Shown here: positions 8,913-19,012 of the stretch, in pieces
How positions within the stretch are numbered: the stretch's first letter is position 1
Layout of the letters: each line of letters starts with the position of its first letter
Assembly (NCBI RefSeq): GCF_035306585.1
Contig: NZ_DATGNU010000034.1
Span: 1 to 64,000 of the forward strand
Direction: 5' to 3'
DNA: 64,000 nucleotides
Source: Galbibacter sp035306585
GTDB taxonomy: Bacteria > Bacteroidota > Bacteroidia > Flavobacteriales > Flavobacteriaceae
Position numbers and translations under genes: made by a program
The notes under the pieces: generated by a model
What the model was told of the DNA's origin: nothing
What the model saw: the letters and a program-made list of their open reading frames with translations, nothing else
The model's database searches: none

Positions 8913-9977
8913 TTAGGCCTTTCTTTCCAGTTCTTGCATAACATCTACCAATGCTTGCACACTTTCCAGTGGTAATGCATTATACATGGAAGCTCTGTAA
9001 CCACCAACACTTCTATGACCATTAATTCCGTTAAGTCCAGCTTCTTTAGCAAGTGCGTCAAAGGAGTCCTTATGTGCTTGATCTACTAAATTAAAAGTAG
9101 CATTCATAGCTGATCTATCTTCCTTAGCTGCAAAACCTTTGAAAAGTGGGTTGCGATCAATCTCATTATAAAGAAGTTCTGCCTTAGCTAGGTTTTTCTT
9201 TTCGATCGCGGCAACACCTCCCAGATCTTTAAGCCATTGAAGCGTTAGCATGGAAACATACACCGCAAATACTGGTGGGGTATTAAACATACTATCTTTT
9301 TCAGCATGAACACGATAGTCCATCATAGATGGAATTGCACGGTCTGTTTTGCCTAGTACAGATTCCTTTACAGCAACTAGGGTAGTCCCCGCTGGCCCCA
9401 TATTCTTTTGAGCTCCCGCATAAATGATATCAAATTTTGAAAAATCCATTTGACGTGAGAATATATCGGAGCTCATATCACAAACTAAAGGACAATTTGC
9501 TTCTGGAAACTCCTTTACTTGAGTTCCAAAAATGGTATTGTTAGTAGTAAAGTGGATGTAATCCAAATCTGAAGGAACATCATACCCTTTAGGGATGTAA
9601 TTAAAATTACCGTCCTTGGAAGAGGCTAATTCTACAACCTCTCCTAACAATTTTGCTTCCTTGATGGCCTTTGATGCCCATGTTCCTGTATTTAGATATC
9701 CAGCCTTATTTTTCATTAGGTTGAAAGGAACATTGATAAATTGCATGCTTGCACCACCTTGGAGGAACAAAATCTTATATCCTTTTCCTTCTAGTCCTAG
9801 GTGTTCCAAGGCCAATTGCTGGGCTTGCTCCATTACGGCAATAAAGTCTTTGCTACGGTGAGAAATCTCTATTAAGGAAAGGTCTAAATTATTAAAGTTT
9901 AAAATGGCCTCAGAAGCTTTTTGAAATACCTCTTGAGGCAGAATGCATGGTCCTGCGCTAAAATTATGCTTTTTCAT
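8913..9977 (-). CDS. serC: Phosphoserine aminotransferase
   Basis: This PLP enzyme transfers the amino group from glutamate to 3-phosphohydroxypyruvate, giving phosphoserine; it also serves PLP synthesis in some bacteria. The 354 residues start with the family N-terminus HNFSAGPCILP. The PLP lysine is K191 in YAGAQKNMGPAG, and the C-terminal region carries GHRSVGGYRASMYNA. The serA-like gene follows after 44 bases, so the two form a serine operon. serB is not in the window. Confidence 0.97.
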   Translation of the reverse strand: MKKHNFSAGPCILPQEVFQKASEAILNFNNLDLSLIEISHRSKDFIAVMEQAQQLALEHLGLEGKGYKILFLQGGASMQFINVPFNLMKNKAGYLNTGTWASKAIKEAKLLGEVVELASSKDGNFNYIPKGYDVPSDLDYIHFTTNNTIFGTQVKEFPEANCPLVCDMSSDIFSRQMDFSKFDIIYAGAQKNMGPAGTTLVAVKESVLGKTDRAIPSMMDYRVHAEKDSMFNTPPVFAVYVSMLTLQWLKDLGGVAAIEKKNLAKAELLYNEIDRNPLFKGFAAKEDRSAMNATFNLVDQAHKDSFDALAKEAGLNGINGHRSVGGYRASMYNALPLESVQALVDVMQELERKA

Positions 9978-10131
9978 AAAAATAGTTAGTTGTGATTTTT
10001 AAGGATACAAAGTTGCTAATTTCTCCCTTAAAAACTGTTATCAAAAGCATAATAATTTTGTTAGAATGCTAACAGATATTGTGGAGTTGTTATAATGTGG
10101 CAAATTCTGATGAACTAAAGTGATTTTTTAG

Positions 10132-11184
10132 TTATAACGCCAATAAAAAGTTTAAGGTATCCACATGATCTGCATAATCCCACAGTTCAGGTTCTTGGGT
10201 TTTTCCAAAAGGAATTTCGTTGTCAAACCATCCTTTTGAAACAACACATTGTAATTGATCGCCGTCGGCGATTAATTTCTGTTTCAATGAATCCTGATCC
10301 GTATAACGCTCATAAAACAATGTAGCAATCGGAGATCCATACCCTGTGTCTTCTTTGAGCATTAAAAATCCATTCTCCAACATTTCATATAAGCTCATCA
10401 AATAAACTGCCTTATTATAATCGTAATTATTGGCATATTTATTTTCATTGATTATTTCCCGGTAAGGATAAATGGCCTTAAAGAAAGCCTCAAAATCATA
10501 CTCTTGAGGTACAAATAATTTAGAAACACTCCTACAGCCAAGACCGTAATATGTAAAGATATCTTTTCCGAGTAAATAAAGTTCTTCAAGGGATTCTTTA
10601 CCCGTTAAAATAGCTACCGAATTTCTGTTTTTTCGTATAATGTTTGGTTTATTTTTAAAGTAGTATTCAAAATAACGAGCCGTATTGGTGCTTCCAGTGG
10701 CAATTACAGCATCATAGGGCGGTAACTTTTCTTTATAAAAACTTATCTTTCCTTTAAAACACGGCTCAAGATGTTCCAAGTAATTGGCAACAAAGGGGAG
10801 TAGGTGCATATCATTAGAGGATTGTCTAACCGCAATTTTATGTCCACTAATCAGTACGCATAAAAAGTCATGAAACCCAACTAAAGGAATATTCCCTGCC
10901 ATTATAACGGCGACCAATTTTGGTTGTATTTTATCAAAATTATAATTGGACAACCATTTTTCTATATTGGGTAAGGTCAGTGCATCTGCCCAATTGGATA
11001 ACGCTAAAAAAAGATTTTCTCGGGTAAACCACGCATTGTGCTGCTCGGCTAAATTCAACTTATCCATTAAGGCGTTTATGTAAACTTGTTCATTACTATT
11101 GACTGCATTATTTTCTTGTACGGTTTGTCTAAACAAGTTGCCGAGTTTAACAAAAGCAGCTATTCTATTGTGAATCTCACCCAT
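10132..11184 (-). CDS. Acyl-CoA reductase (LuxC-like)
   Basis: This 350-residue protein resembles the LuxC family of NADPH-dependent acyl-CoA/fatty-acyl reductases within the aldehyde dehydrogenase superfamily. The likely nucleophile is the Cys of YGLGCRSVSK. A nucleotide-binding ATGSTNTARYFEYYF stretch precedes it. Flavobacteria commonly keep a LuxC-like gene next to serC/serA and a ferredoxin, as here, without lux genes; the physiological substrate is not established. It is transcribed alone on the minus strand, divergent from the ferredoxin gene. Confidence 0.8.
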   Translation of the reverse strand: MGEIHNRIAAFVKLGNLFRQTVQENNAVNSNEQVYINALMDKLNLAEQHNAWFTRENLFLALSNWADALTLPNIEKWLSNYNFDKIQPKLVAVIMAGNIPLVGFHDFLCVLISGHKIAVRQSSNDMHLLPFVANYLEHLEPCFKGKISFYKEKLPPYDAVIATGSTNTARYFEYYFKNKPNIIRKNRNSVAILTGKESLEELYLLGKDIFTYYGLGCRSVSKLFVPQEYDFEAFFKAIYPYREIINENKYANNYDYNKAVYLMSLYEMLENGFLMLKEDTGYGSPIATLFYERYTDQDSLKQKLIADGDQLQCVVSKGWFDNEIPFGKTQEPELWDYADHVDTLNFLLAL

Positions 11185-11330
11185 TATATTTGTTTAAGAT
11201 ATAGTTTGTCTTTATTTTTGACTTGCAAATTTACACATAAGCTACTGATTGCATATTTATAATCATTATAATTTTGGTTTTAGAAAGAAAGTTTTCTGTG
11301 GTTCACTTTAATTTTTGAAACAACTATGTG

Positions 11331-11338
11331 TATTTTTG
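11331..11338 (+). promoter_or_regulatory. Candidate -7 element of the ferredoxin gene
   Basis: TATTTTTG matches the Bacteroidetes -7 consensus TAnnTTTG, 36 bases before the ATG. No well-spaced -33 TTG is evident. Confidence 0.4.
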
Positions 11339-11374
11339 CGCAAAAAATTATATTAATACTAGAAAAAGAAAAAC

Positions 11375-11725
11375 ATGGCTATTATCATTACAGATGAGTG
11401 TATAAATTGCGGGGCCTGTGAACCGGAATGCCCAAATAATGCAATTTACGAAGGCGCCGATGACTGGCGTTATAGTGATGGCACTTCACTTACAGGAGAT
11501 GTGGTTTTGCCTAATGGAAAGCAAGTAGACGCCGATGAGTCTCAAGAACCAGTGAGCGATGAATATTACTTTATTGTTGCTGATAAATGTACAGAGTGCA
11601 TGGGATTCCATGAAGAGCCTCAGTGTGCGGCAGTTTGTCCAGTGGATTGCTGTGTTCCTGACGAAAACAATGTGGAAACAGAAGAAGAGTTGTTAGGGAA
11701 ACAACGCTTTATGCACCCAGAATAG
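11375..11725 (+). CDS. 4Fe-4S dicluster ferredoxin (YfhL-like)
   Basis: This 116-residue electron carrier has two [4Fe-4S] motifs: CINCGACEPECP at the N-terminus, and CTECMGFHEEPQCAAVCP with an insertion of several residues in the second half. The insertion between motifs and the acidic tail are typical of the bacterial YfhL-like ferredoxins. The partner enzyme is unknown; the divergent acyl-CoA reductase is its only close neighbour. A terminator follows at 11774-11805. Confidence 0.93.
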   Translation: MAIIITDECINCGACEPECPNNAIYEGADDWRYSDGTSLTGDVVLPNGKQVDADESQEPVSDEYYFIVADKCTECMGFHEEPQCAAVCPVDCCVPDENNVETEEELLGKQRFMHPE

Positions 11726-11773
11726 AAAACAAATCTTAAGGATTAGAAGACTCCTTACTAATTGTATAATTTT

Positions 11774-11805
11774 AAAGGGAAGCCACAAGCTTCCCTTTAA
11801 TTTTT
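11774..11805 (+). terminator. Rho-independent terminator after the ferredoxin
   Basis: A perfect 10-bp stem (AAAGGGAAGC with GCTTCCCTTT) closes a 5-base loop and is followed by AATTTTT. It may also serve the convergent gene that ends at 11846. Confidence 0.85.
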
Positions 11806-11845
11806 CATGTGATCATATTTTTAATAATATGTATCCTATCAGGAT

Positions 11846-12376
11846 CTACTTTTTAGCGCTGTAGACTCTTTTGATAAGTTCATTGGTGCTTTTGTCATAA
11901 TATTCAACAACAAAATCTCCCTTCTCATCAAAATATCCAATACCGTTACCGTTTTCAGTCTCTACAATGAAATTTTTATTGGAAGAAACATAGGTAGTGG
12001 CGTTTAGACCTGCATCCTCCTTAGAGGCAATGGTAAAGCCATCTGATTGTGGTGTAAAGTCACATTCTGACCCATTACATACAAAGGTTGCCTTTTTGTC
12101 GAGCATTACTTTAGAATCGCCTTCAACTACCATTTGATGTGTGGTCACTTTTGTTGGAGAATCAACCCTGCTCTGGTTAATTTTATTTTGATCCTCCTGG
12201 CTAAGTTCAACTTTTTGTTCTTTTCTTACAAGCATGCTTTCACTAACCTTCTCCGCACCCTTGTTATCTACTGTTGTTTTTGTTTTAGTAATTGTTTCTT
12301 CCAAAACATCTTTATTTTGAGCAAACATAAAAGTCATACTCAAAACCAATACGGATGATAAAACTAATTTTTTCAT
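11846..12376 (-). CDS. Secreted protein of unknown function
   Basis: I start the gene at the Met at 12376, because this gives a clean signal peptide (MKKLVLSSVLVLSMTFMFAQ). The longer frame begins 16 residues earlier without a plausible secretion signal. The mature part of about 155 residues is polar, with many Lys, Glu and Thr and one Cys pair (CNGSEC). It ends in a short beta-rich segment with FVVEYYDKST. No family was recognised. It is probably periplasmic and monocistronic. Confidence 0.65.
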   Translation of the reverse strand: MKKLVLSSVLVLSMTFMFAQNKDVLEETITKTKTTVDNKGAEKVSESMLVRKEQKVELSQEDQNKINQSRVDSPTKVTTHQMVVEGDSKVMLDKKATFVCNGSECDFTPQSDGFTIASKEDAGLNATTYVSSNKNFIVETENGNGIGYFDEKGDFVVEYYDKSTNELIKRVYSAKK

Positions 12377-12532
12377 AAATTCCCATTTTTGGTTATCTAT
12401 AATACATACGAAAATAATTTTCATTTTGATGTTAATGGTCTCATAAGGTGCATTAACGGACTGTTAAAATACCCAAGAGCCAAATCCCTTTAAATCCCTA
12501 TTGCTATATGCAATACCATCGAATCATTTGAT

Positions 12533-12540
12533 TATATTTG
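12533..12540 (+). promoter_or_regulatory. Candidate -7 element of ychF
   Basis: TATATTTG matches TAnnTTTG and lies 27 bases before the chosen ATG at 12568. This also argues against an upstream TTG start at 12538, which falls inside the element. Confidence 0.45.
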
Positions 12541-12567
12541 CACTCAAAAAAAAATAATCAATATCGA

Positions 12568-13659
12568 ATGAAAGCAGGAATTGTAGGGTTACCAAATGTA
12601 GGGAAGTCAACATTGTTCAATTGTTTGTCTAATGCCAAGGCACAGAGCGCTAATTTCCCTTTTTGTACTATTGAACCAAACCTAGGGGTGGTGAATGTTC
12701 CAGATGAACGTTTAGAAAAATTAGAGTCCCTTGTGAATCCCGAACGGGTGCTACCAGCTACTGTTGAAATCGTCGATATTGCTGGGCTGGTCAAAGGGGC
12801 AAGTAAAGGGGAAGGTCTAGGAAATCAGTTTTTAGGTAATATTAGAGAGTGTAATGCGATTATCCATGTTTTGAGATGTTTCGACAATGACAATATTGTT
12901 CACGTGGACGGTAGTGTTGACCCAATTAGGGATAAAGAAACCATCGATATTGAGTTGCAGTTGAAGGATCTTGAGACCGTGGACAAACGTCTAGAAAAGG
13001 TCAATCGTGCAGCTAAAACAGGGGACAAAGACGCTCAAAAGGAACAAAGTTTATTGCAGCGTTTTAAAACTTCTTTGGAGAGTGGAATTTCCGCCAGAGC
13101 GGTAGCGGTAGATGAAGAGGAGGCTGAATTCATGAAAGGATATCAATTGTTGACTGCCAAACCAATTTTATATGTTTGTAATGTAGATGAAGCTTCTGCC
13201 AAGGCTGGGAATGCTTATGTTGATAAGGTCATTGAATTTACCAAAGACGAAAATGCAGAGGTCATAGTACTAGCCGTAGCAACGGAGGCTGATATTGCAG
13301 AATTAGAGGATTATGAGGAACGTCAATTGTTTTTGGAAGATATTGGCCTTAAAGAGCCAGGAGTTTCTATTTTAATTCGTGCAGCGTATAAACTTCTCAA
13401 CCTTCAGACCTATTTTACCGCTGGAGTTAAAGAAGTTCGTGCATGGACCATTGATGTAGGTGCTACAGCGCCTCAAGCAGCAGGTGTGATCCACTCTGAT
13501 TTCGAAAAAGGATTTATACGAGCAGAAGTTATTGGATACGATGATTATGTTCACTATGGTAGCGAAGCCAAAGTAAAGGAAGCGGGAAAAATGAGGGTAG
13601 AAGGTAAAGAATACATTGTTAAAGATGGTGATATTATGCATTTTAGATTTAATGTGTAG
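12568..13659 (+). CDS. ychF: Redox-regulated ATPase YchF (Obg-like)
   Basis: This universal P-loop protein of the Obg/YchF family prefers ATP, binds ribosomes and takes part in stress responses. The ATG at 12568 gives the canonical N-terminus MKAGIVGLPNVGKST and a normal length of 363 residues. The P-loop is residues 7-14, and DIAGLVKGASKGEGLG follows as switch II. A coiled coil and the C-terminal TGS domain (about 280-363, EVRAWTIDVGATAPQAAG) complete the layout. A terminator follows at 13688. Confidence 0.97.
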   Translation: MKAGIVGLPNVGKSTLFNCLSNAKAQSANFPFCTIEPNLGVVNVPDERLEKLESLVNPERVLPATVEIVDIAGLVKGASKGEGLGNQFLGNIRECNAIIHVLRCFDNDNIVHVDGSVDPIRDKETIDIELQLKDLETVDKRLEKVNRAAKTGDKDAQKEQSLLQRFKTSLESGISARAVAVDEEEAEFMKGYQLLTAKPILYVCNVDEASAKAGNAYVDKVIEFTKDENAEVIVLAVATEADIAELEDYEERQLFLEDIGLKEPGVSILIRAAYKLLNLQTYFTAGVKEVRAWTIDVGATAPQAAGVIHSDFEKGFIRAEVIGYDDYVHYGSEAKVKEAGKMRVEGKEYIVKDGDIMHFRFNV

Positions 13660-13687
13660 GTAAATCCACCATTCACCAATAATAATT

Positions 13688-13726
13688 AAATGGTATCTTG
13701 ACCAAAGGTTTAGGATACCATTTTTT
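13688..13726 (+). terminator. Rho-independent terminator after ychF
   Basis: A perfect 10-bp stem (AAATGGTATC with GATACCATTT) ends in a T run, about 30 bases after the stop. Confidence 0.8.
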
Positions 13727-13905
13727 AAATCTATAGCTAAGAAGGAGGGACTTATTGAATTTTCACCCCTTGGGATATATTAATCTACAAAAAATCAGGT
13801 TCTTAACAATTTGGGATTTTAGTATGTTAATTACTTTAGTTTAAAGGGGTTTCATTTTAGCGGTTGAAGCCTTATATTAGCGTCAAATCCCATCTCTAAA
13901 TAAAT

Positions 13906-15762
13906 ATGTTAGAAACTACTAAGTATACAGAAGATAATATTAGGTCCTTAGATTGGAAGGAACACATCCGTATGCGTCCTGGTATGTATATCGGGAAATT
14001 AGGTGATGGTTCCTCTGCCGATGATGGTATTTATATCCTAATAAAAGAGGTGCTCGACAACTGTATTGATGAGTTTGTAATGGGAGCTGGAAAGACCATT
14101 GAAGTATCTGTACAGGGGAGCAAAGTCATTGTAAGGGATTACGGACGTGGAATACCCTTAGGAAAAGTAGTGGACGTGGTCTCCAAAATGAATACTGGCG
14201 GAAAATACGACACTAGAGCATTTAAAAAATCGGTTGGATTAAACGGGGTAGGTACAAAGGCCGTTAACGCATTATCTTCCTACTTTAGAGTTGAATCAAA
14301 CCGTGATAACCAGTCCAAATCTGCTGAATTCGAACAAGGGAATTTAGTTCAGGAAGAAACAATAGAGCAGAGTAGTAGAAGAAGAGGGACCAAGGTTACC
14401 TTTATTCCTGATGAGGGAATTTTTAAAAACTTCAAATTCCGAAACGAGTACATTGAGAAGATGATACGTAATTACGTATATCTCAATCCGGGTTTGGCAA
14501 TTATATTCAATGGAGAGAAATTCTATTCAGAGAATGGATTAAAGGATTTACTGGAAGATAGCACGAATAAGGAAGACATGCTATATCCGATTATTCACCT
14601 AAAAGGAGAGGATATTGAAATTGCCATAACACATAGCAAAACTCAATATAGTGAGGAGTATCATTCCTTTGTCAATGGTCAGAACACCACTCAAGGTGGA
14701 ACGCATTTGGCTGCCTTTAGAGAAGCAATTGTAAAAACCGTAAGGGATTTCTATGGTAAAAACTATGAGGCCTCCGATGTAAGGAAATCAATTATTGGGG
14801 CCATTTCAATCAAAGTCATGGAACCCGTTTTTGAGAGTCAGACCAAAACAAAACTTGGATCAACCGATATGGGAGGCGAATTACCTACGGTAAGAACTTA
14901 TATCAATGACTTCTTAGGCACCCAACTCGATAACTTCTTACACAAAAATCCTGAGGTTGCCGAACTTATGCAACGTAAAATTTTACAGGCAGAGCGCGAG
15001 CGTAAGGAGCTATCAGGAATTCGTAAACTTGCAAAAGAAAGGGCTAAAAAAGCGAGCCTTCATAATAAAAAACTACGGGATTGTAGAGTGCATCTTGGAG
15101 ACATGAAAAATGATCGAAGATTAGAAACCACTTTATTTATAACCGAGGGAGATTCTGCATCGGGTTCCATTACCAAATCTAGAGATGTCAATACTCAAGC
15201 TGTATTTAGTTTAAGAGGAAAACCTCTAAACTCCTATGGGATGACAAAAAAGATTGTGTATGAAAATGAAGAATTCAACTTATTGCAGTCCGCTTTAAAT
15301 ATTGAAGAATCATTAAGCGATTTGCGCTATAATAATATTGTCATCGCAACTGATGCCGATGTTGATGGTATGCACATACGCTTATTACTAATTACATTTT
15401 TTCTGCAGTTTTTTCCAGAGCTCATCAAAGAAGGTCACTTGTATATTTTACAAACTCCACTCTTTAGAGTTCGTAATAAAAAGCAAACCTTCTATTGTTA
15501 TAGTGAAGAAGAAAAAATAGACGCAATAAGGAAATTAAACGGAAAACCCGAAATAACGCGATTCAAAGGATTGGGTGAGATTTCTCCTGATGAATTCTCC
15601 AATTTCATTGGAGAGGATATCCGGTTAGATCCCGTGATGCTTGATAAGGCTATTTCCATCGAAAGTCTATTGGAGTTTTACATGGGAAAAAACACACCAG
15701 ATCGTCAAAAATTCATCATTAACAACCTTAGAGTTGAACTTGATGTTGTAGAAGAAAAATAA
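13906..15762 (+). CDS. parE: DNA topoisomerase IV subunit B
   Basis: This is the ATPase subunit of the type IIA topoisomerase that separates replicated chromosomes. The GHKL ATPase domain shows RMRPGMYIG near residue 23 and DNCIDEF near 52, and the lid holds GGTHLAAFREA near 264. The TOPRIM part carries EGDSASGS and DADVDGMHI. At 618 residues it is the shorter ParE/GyrB type. parC follows after 90 bases, which together with the 865-residue partner favours topoisomerase IV over gyrase. Confidence 0.93.
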   Translation: MLETTKYTEDNIRSLDWKEHIRMRPGMYIGKLGDGSSADDGIYILIKEVLDNCIDEFVMGAGKTIEVSVQGSKVIVRDYGRGIPLGKVVDVVSKMNTGGKYDTRAFKKSVGLNGVGTKAVNALSSYFRVESNRDNQSKSAEFEQGNLVQEETIEQSSRRRGTKVTFIPDEGIFKNFKFRNEYIEKMIRNYVYLNPGLAIIFNGEKFYSENGLKDLLEDSTNKEDMLYPIIHLKGEDIEIAITHSKTQYSEEYHSFVNGQNTTQGGTHLAAFREAIVKTVRDFYGKNYEASDVRKSIIGAISIKVMEPVFESQTKTKLGSTDMGGELPTVRTYINDFLGTQLDNFLHKNPEVAELMQRKILQAERERKELSGIRKLAKERAKKASLHNKKLRDCRVHLGDMKNDRRLETTLFITEGDSASGSITKSRDVNTQAVFSLRGKPLNSYGMTKKIVYENEEFNLLQSALNIEESLSDLRYNNIVIATDADVDGMHIRLLLITFFLQFFPELIKEGHLYILQTPLFRVRNKKQTFYCYSEEEKIDAIRKLNGKPEITRFKGLGEISPDEFSNFIGEDIRLDPVMLDKAISIESLLEFYMGKNTPDRQKFIINNLRVELDVVEEK

Positions 15763-15852
15763 TTTAAAATCAATGGTTTAACTATAAATTTTTCTATCCG
15801 AACTGTAGTTAAATCACATTTATATTAATTTGCTAACCTGACATCGCCATTT

Positions 15853-18450
15853 ATGGAAGAAATTACAGATATGAATCCAGAAGATAACAGCCAACAAGAA
15901 ACCATCACCAGGGTTGGAGGCATGTATAAAGATTGGTTTTTGGATTATGCTTCATATGTGATTTTAGAAAGAGCTGTACCTGCTATCGAGGATGGTTTTA
16001 AACCAGTACAACGTCGAATCATGCATTCTTTAAAGGAATTAGACGATGGGCGTTACAATAAAGTAGCTAATATCGTGGGACACACCATGCAGTATCACCC
16101 ACATGGAGATGCAAGTATTGGGGACGCGATGGTGCAAATTGGTCAGAAGGATTTATTGATTGACACCCAAGGTAACTGGGGGAACATTCTCACAGGGGAT
16201 AGTGCAGCGGCACCTCGTTACATCGAGGCACGTTTATCTAAATTTGCTTTGGATGTTGTTTTTAGTCCAAAAATAACGGATTGGCAACTCAGCTATGATG
16301 GACGAAAGAAAGAGCCCATCAATTTACCCGTAAAATTCCCATTATTACTTGCTCAAGGTGCTGAGGGTATTGCTGTTGGACTTTCCACAAAAATATTGCC
16401 ACATAATTTCATTGAACTCATTGAGGCCTCTATAAAACACCTAAGAGGGAAAAGTTTTACCATTTATCCCGATTTTCCTACAGCGGGAATTATGGATGTT
16501 AGCAATTATAATGATGGCAAAAGAGGAGGAAGAATTCGGGTTCGAGCTAAAATTTCTCAATACGATAAGAACACTTTAATTATTAGCGAAATTCCATTTG
16601 GAACCAATACATCTAGTTTGATTGATTCCATTTTAAAGGCCAATGAAAAAGGGAAAATAAAAATTAAAAAGATTGAGGACAACACCGCTGCAAATGTGGA
16701 AATATTAGTGCATCTACCCTCAGGACTATCTCCAGATAAGACCATAGATGCCCTCTATGCATTTACCTCTTGTGAATCATCCATCTCACCACTGGCTTGT
16801 ATTATCGAGGATAACAAACCACTATTTATAGGGGTTAATGAAATGCTCAAACGCTCCACCGATAATACGGTAGATCTTCTCAAACAAGAATTGGAAATTC
16901 AGCTTAATGAACTAGAGGAACAGTGGCATTTTGCATCCCTTGAGCGGATATTTATTGAGAATAGAATTTATCGTGATATCGAAGAGGAAGAAACCTGGGA
17001 AGGAGTTATTAATGCCATTGACCAGGGATTAAAACCATATATCAAACACTTAAAAAGAGCTGTCACTGAAGAAGATATTACCCGACTAACTGAAATCAGG
17101 ATTAAGAGGATATCTAAATTTGATATTGATAAGGCGCAGGAGAAAATTGAAGCTTTAGAAGATGAGATAGCTCAAGTAAAACATCATCTAGAACACCTTA
17201 TTGATTATGCAATAGACTACTTCAACACACTTAAGAAAAAGTATGGAGAGGGTAGAGAACGAAAAACGGAAATAAGGATCTTTGACGATATTGAAGCCGC
17301 TAAGGTAGTCATTAGAAATACCAAATTATATGTCAATCGCAAAGAAGGATTTATCGGAACTTCCCTTAAGAAGGACACCTATGTATGTGACTGTAGCGAT
17401 ATAGATGATATTATTGTCTTTACTGCCACTGGTAAAATGATGGTCACTAAGGTAGATACCAAAACCTTTATCGGTAAAGACATCATCCATGTAGCTGTAT
17501 TTAAAAAGAAAGACAAGAGGACTATTTACAATCTCATATATAAAGATGGTACAGGAGGATCCACCTATATTAAACGATTCTATGTCTCTAGCGTGACTCG
17601 GGATAAGGAATATGACCTTACCAACGGTAAACCTGGCTCTGTTGTTCACTATTTTTCTGCCAATCCAAATGGTGAAGCGGAAATCGTAACCATATTCTTA
17701 AGACAGGTAGGAAGCGTTAAGAAACTCAAGTGGGATATTGATTTCGCTGATATTCTTATCAAAGGCAGAAACTCAAAAGGAAATATTGTAACCAAATACG
17801 CTGTTAAAAGAATTGAGCTTAAAGAAAAAGGAGTCTCTACCCTTAAACCGCGCAAGATTTGGTTCGACGACACGGTTCGTAGATTAAATGTTGATGAGAG
17901 AGGAACCCTACTAGGCGCATTTAAAGGAGAAGACAAACTCCTTGTGATTACCCAAGATGGGATCGTTCGAACAATCACCCCAGAGTTAACTACTCATTTT
18001 GAAGACAATATGATTGTTCTTGAGAAGTGGAATCCCAAAAAACCTATTTCTGCCATTTATTACAATGGGGAGAAGAAACTCTATTATGTCAAAAGATTTA
18101 TCATAGAACAGCCAGATAAAGAAGAGTCATTTATCTCAGACCATCAAGACTCCTTCCTCGAGTTGGTAACTACGCATTGGTTACCCAGAGTTGAAATTGA
18201 ATTTGTAAAAGAAAGAGGAAAGGATCGCAAACCAAGCCAAGAATTGGCCTTAGAAGAATTCATTGCCGTGAAAGGAATCAATGCGATAGGTAATCAGTTA
18301 ACTAAGGGGAAGGTAAAACAAGTTAATCTACTAGAACCTTATCCTTATGAGGAACCCGAAGAAGTAAAACCGGAGGACATGGAAGTTAATGACGAGCAGG
18401 AGATCTCACACCCTTCTGATATGAAATCGGATCCTACATTATTTGACTAA
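15853..18450 (+). CDS. parC: DNA topoisomerase IV subunit A
   Basis: This is the DNA-cleaving subunit of topoisomerase IV. The catalytic tyrosine is Y123 in AAAPRYIEARL. The DNA-gate region shows RAVPAIEDGFKPVQRRIMHS near residue 40. A long coiled coil falls around 420-470, and the C-terminal beta-pinwheel part runs from about 500 to 800. The acidic tail (EEPEEVKPEDMEVNDEQE) is likely disordered. There is no GyrA-box signature that I could see, consistent with ParC. It is paired with parE upstream. Confidence 0.93.
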   Translation: MEEITDMNPEDNSQQETITRVGGMYKDWFLDYASYVILERAVPAIEDGFKPVQRRIMHSLKELDDGRYNKVANIVGHTMQYHPHGDASIGDAMVQIGQKDLLIDTQGNWGNILTGDSAAAPRYIEARLSKFALDVVFSPKITDWQLSYDGRKKEPINLPVKFPLLLAQGAEGIAVGLSTKILPHNFIELIEASIKHLRGKSFTIYPDFPTAGIMDVSNYNDGKRGGRIRVRAKISQYDKNTLIISEIPFGTNTSSLIDSILKANEKGKIKIKKIEDNTAANVEILVHLPSGLSPDKTIDALYAFTSCESSISPLACIIEDNKPLFIGVNEMLKRSTDNTVDLLKQELEIQLNELEEQWHFASLERIFIENRIYRDIEEEETWEGVINAIDQGLKPYIKHLKRAVTEEDITRLTEIRIKRISKFDIDKAQEKIEALEDEIAQVKHHLEHLIDYAIDYFNTLKKKYGEGRERKTEIRIFDDIEAAKVVIRNTKLYVNRKEGFIGTSLKKDTYVCDCSDIDDIIVFTATGKMMVTKVDTKTFIGKDIIHVAVFKKKDKRTIYNLIYKDGTGGSTYIKRFYVSSVTRDKEYDLTNGKPGSVVHYFSANPNGEAEIVTIFLRQVGSVKKLKWDIDFADILIKGRNSKGNIVTKYAVKRIELKEKGVSTLKPRKIWFDDTVRRLNVDERGTLLGAFKGEDKLLVITQDGIVRTITPELTTHFEDNMIVLEKWNPKKPISAIYYNGEKKLYYVKRFIIEQPDKEESFISDHQDSFLELVTTHWLPRVEIEFVKERGKDRKPSQELALEEFIAVKGINAIGNQLTKGKVKQVNLLEPYPYEEPEEVKPEDMEVNDEQEISHPSDMKSDPTLFD

Positions 18451-18474
18451 AATCATCTTTTGATAAAATCAACC

Positions 18475-18510
18475 GTAGGCCTGTTAGATGTGCTTTTGCA
18501 ACAAGCCTAC
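18475..18510 (+). terminator. Hairpin between the convergent parC and mgtC genes
   Basis: An 11-bp stem (18475-18485 with 18500-18510, one G-U) lies midway between two convergent stop codons. No long T run follows, so its strength as a terminator is uncertain. Confidence 0.45.
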
Positions 18511-18514
18511 CTAT

Positions 18515-18958
18515 CTATTTATTAAAAAATCGAACATCTACCCATCCAAATATTAGATTAATAGCCACAATAACAACGGTGGTGAAGGCAAGTTCACCAT
18601 ATAGCTCATAAGCGGCTAAACAGCCAGCGGCAGCACTGCACCAAATGGTAGCAGCAGTAGTAAGTCCTTTAATTTTATCTTTACGTTGCACGATAACACC
18701 AGCGCCTAAAAAGCCGACACCAACGACTATTTGACCCAATACCCGACTAATATCAACGCCAACTCTATTTTCAAACTCTAAGGAAAGCATGATAAAGACG
18801 GAAGCACCAATGGCTACGATGGTATTGGTCTTTAAACCTGCGCTTTTTCCTTTGTATTGTCGCTCCAAACCAATTAATAAGCCCGCCAAGCATGCTGCCA
18901 AAATTTTATACATAAAATCTTGGATGTGCATTTCAAATATAGCATTTATAGTATCCAT
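18515..18958 (-). CDS. MgtC/SapB family membrane protein
   Basis: This 147-residue protein has four or five hydrophobic helices and the family signatures RLLIGLERQYKGKSAGLKTN-like (LLIGLERQYKG near residue 26) and GVGFLGAGVI near residue 81. MgtC-like proteins are linked to Mg2+ limitation and to inhibition of the ATP synthase in pathogens; in free-living Bacteroidota the role is not defined. The C-terminal cytoplasmic ACT-like domain of full MgtC is missing, as in SapB-type members. It is monocistronic. Confidence 0.88.
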   Translation of the reverse strand: MDTINAIFEMHIQDFMYKILAACLAGLLIGLERQYKGKSAGLKTNTIVAIGASVFIMLSLEFENRVGVDISRVLGQIVVGVGFLGAGVIVQRKDKIKGLTTAATIWCSAAAGCLAAYELYGELAFTTVVIVAINLIFGWVDVRFFNK

Positions 18959-19012
18959 TTTTTCGAAAACTTAGGAGCTAATTATAAAAGAAAAAACTCA
19001 TGGCCCATAAAA

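Noticed and set aside
12538..12567. Upstream TTG start for ychF
   Set aside because: The TTG lies in the -7 promoter element, and the ATG at 12568 gives the canonical N-terminus.
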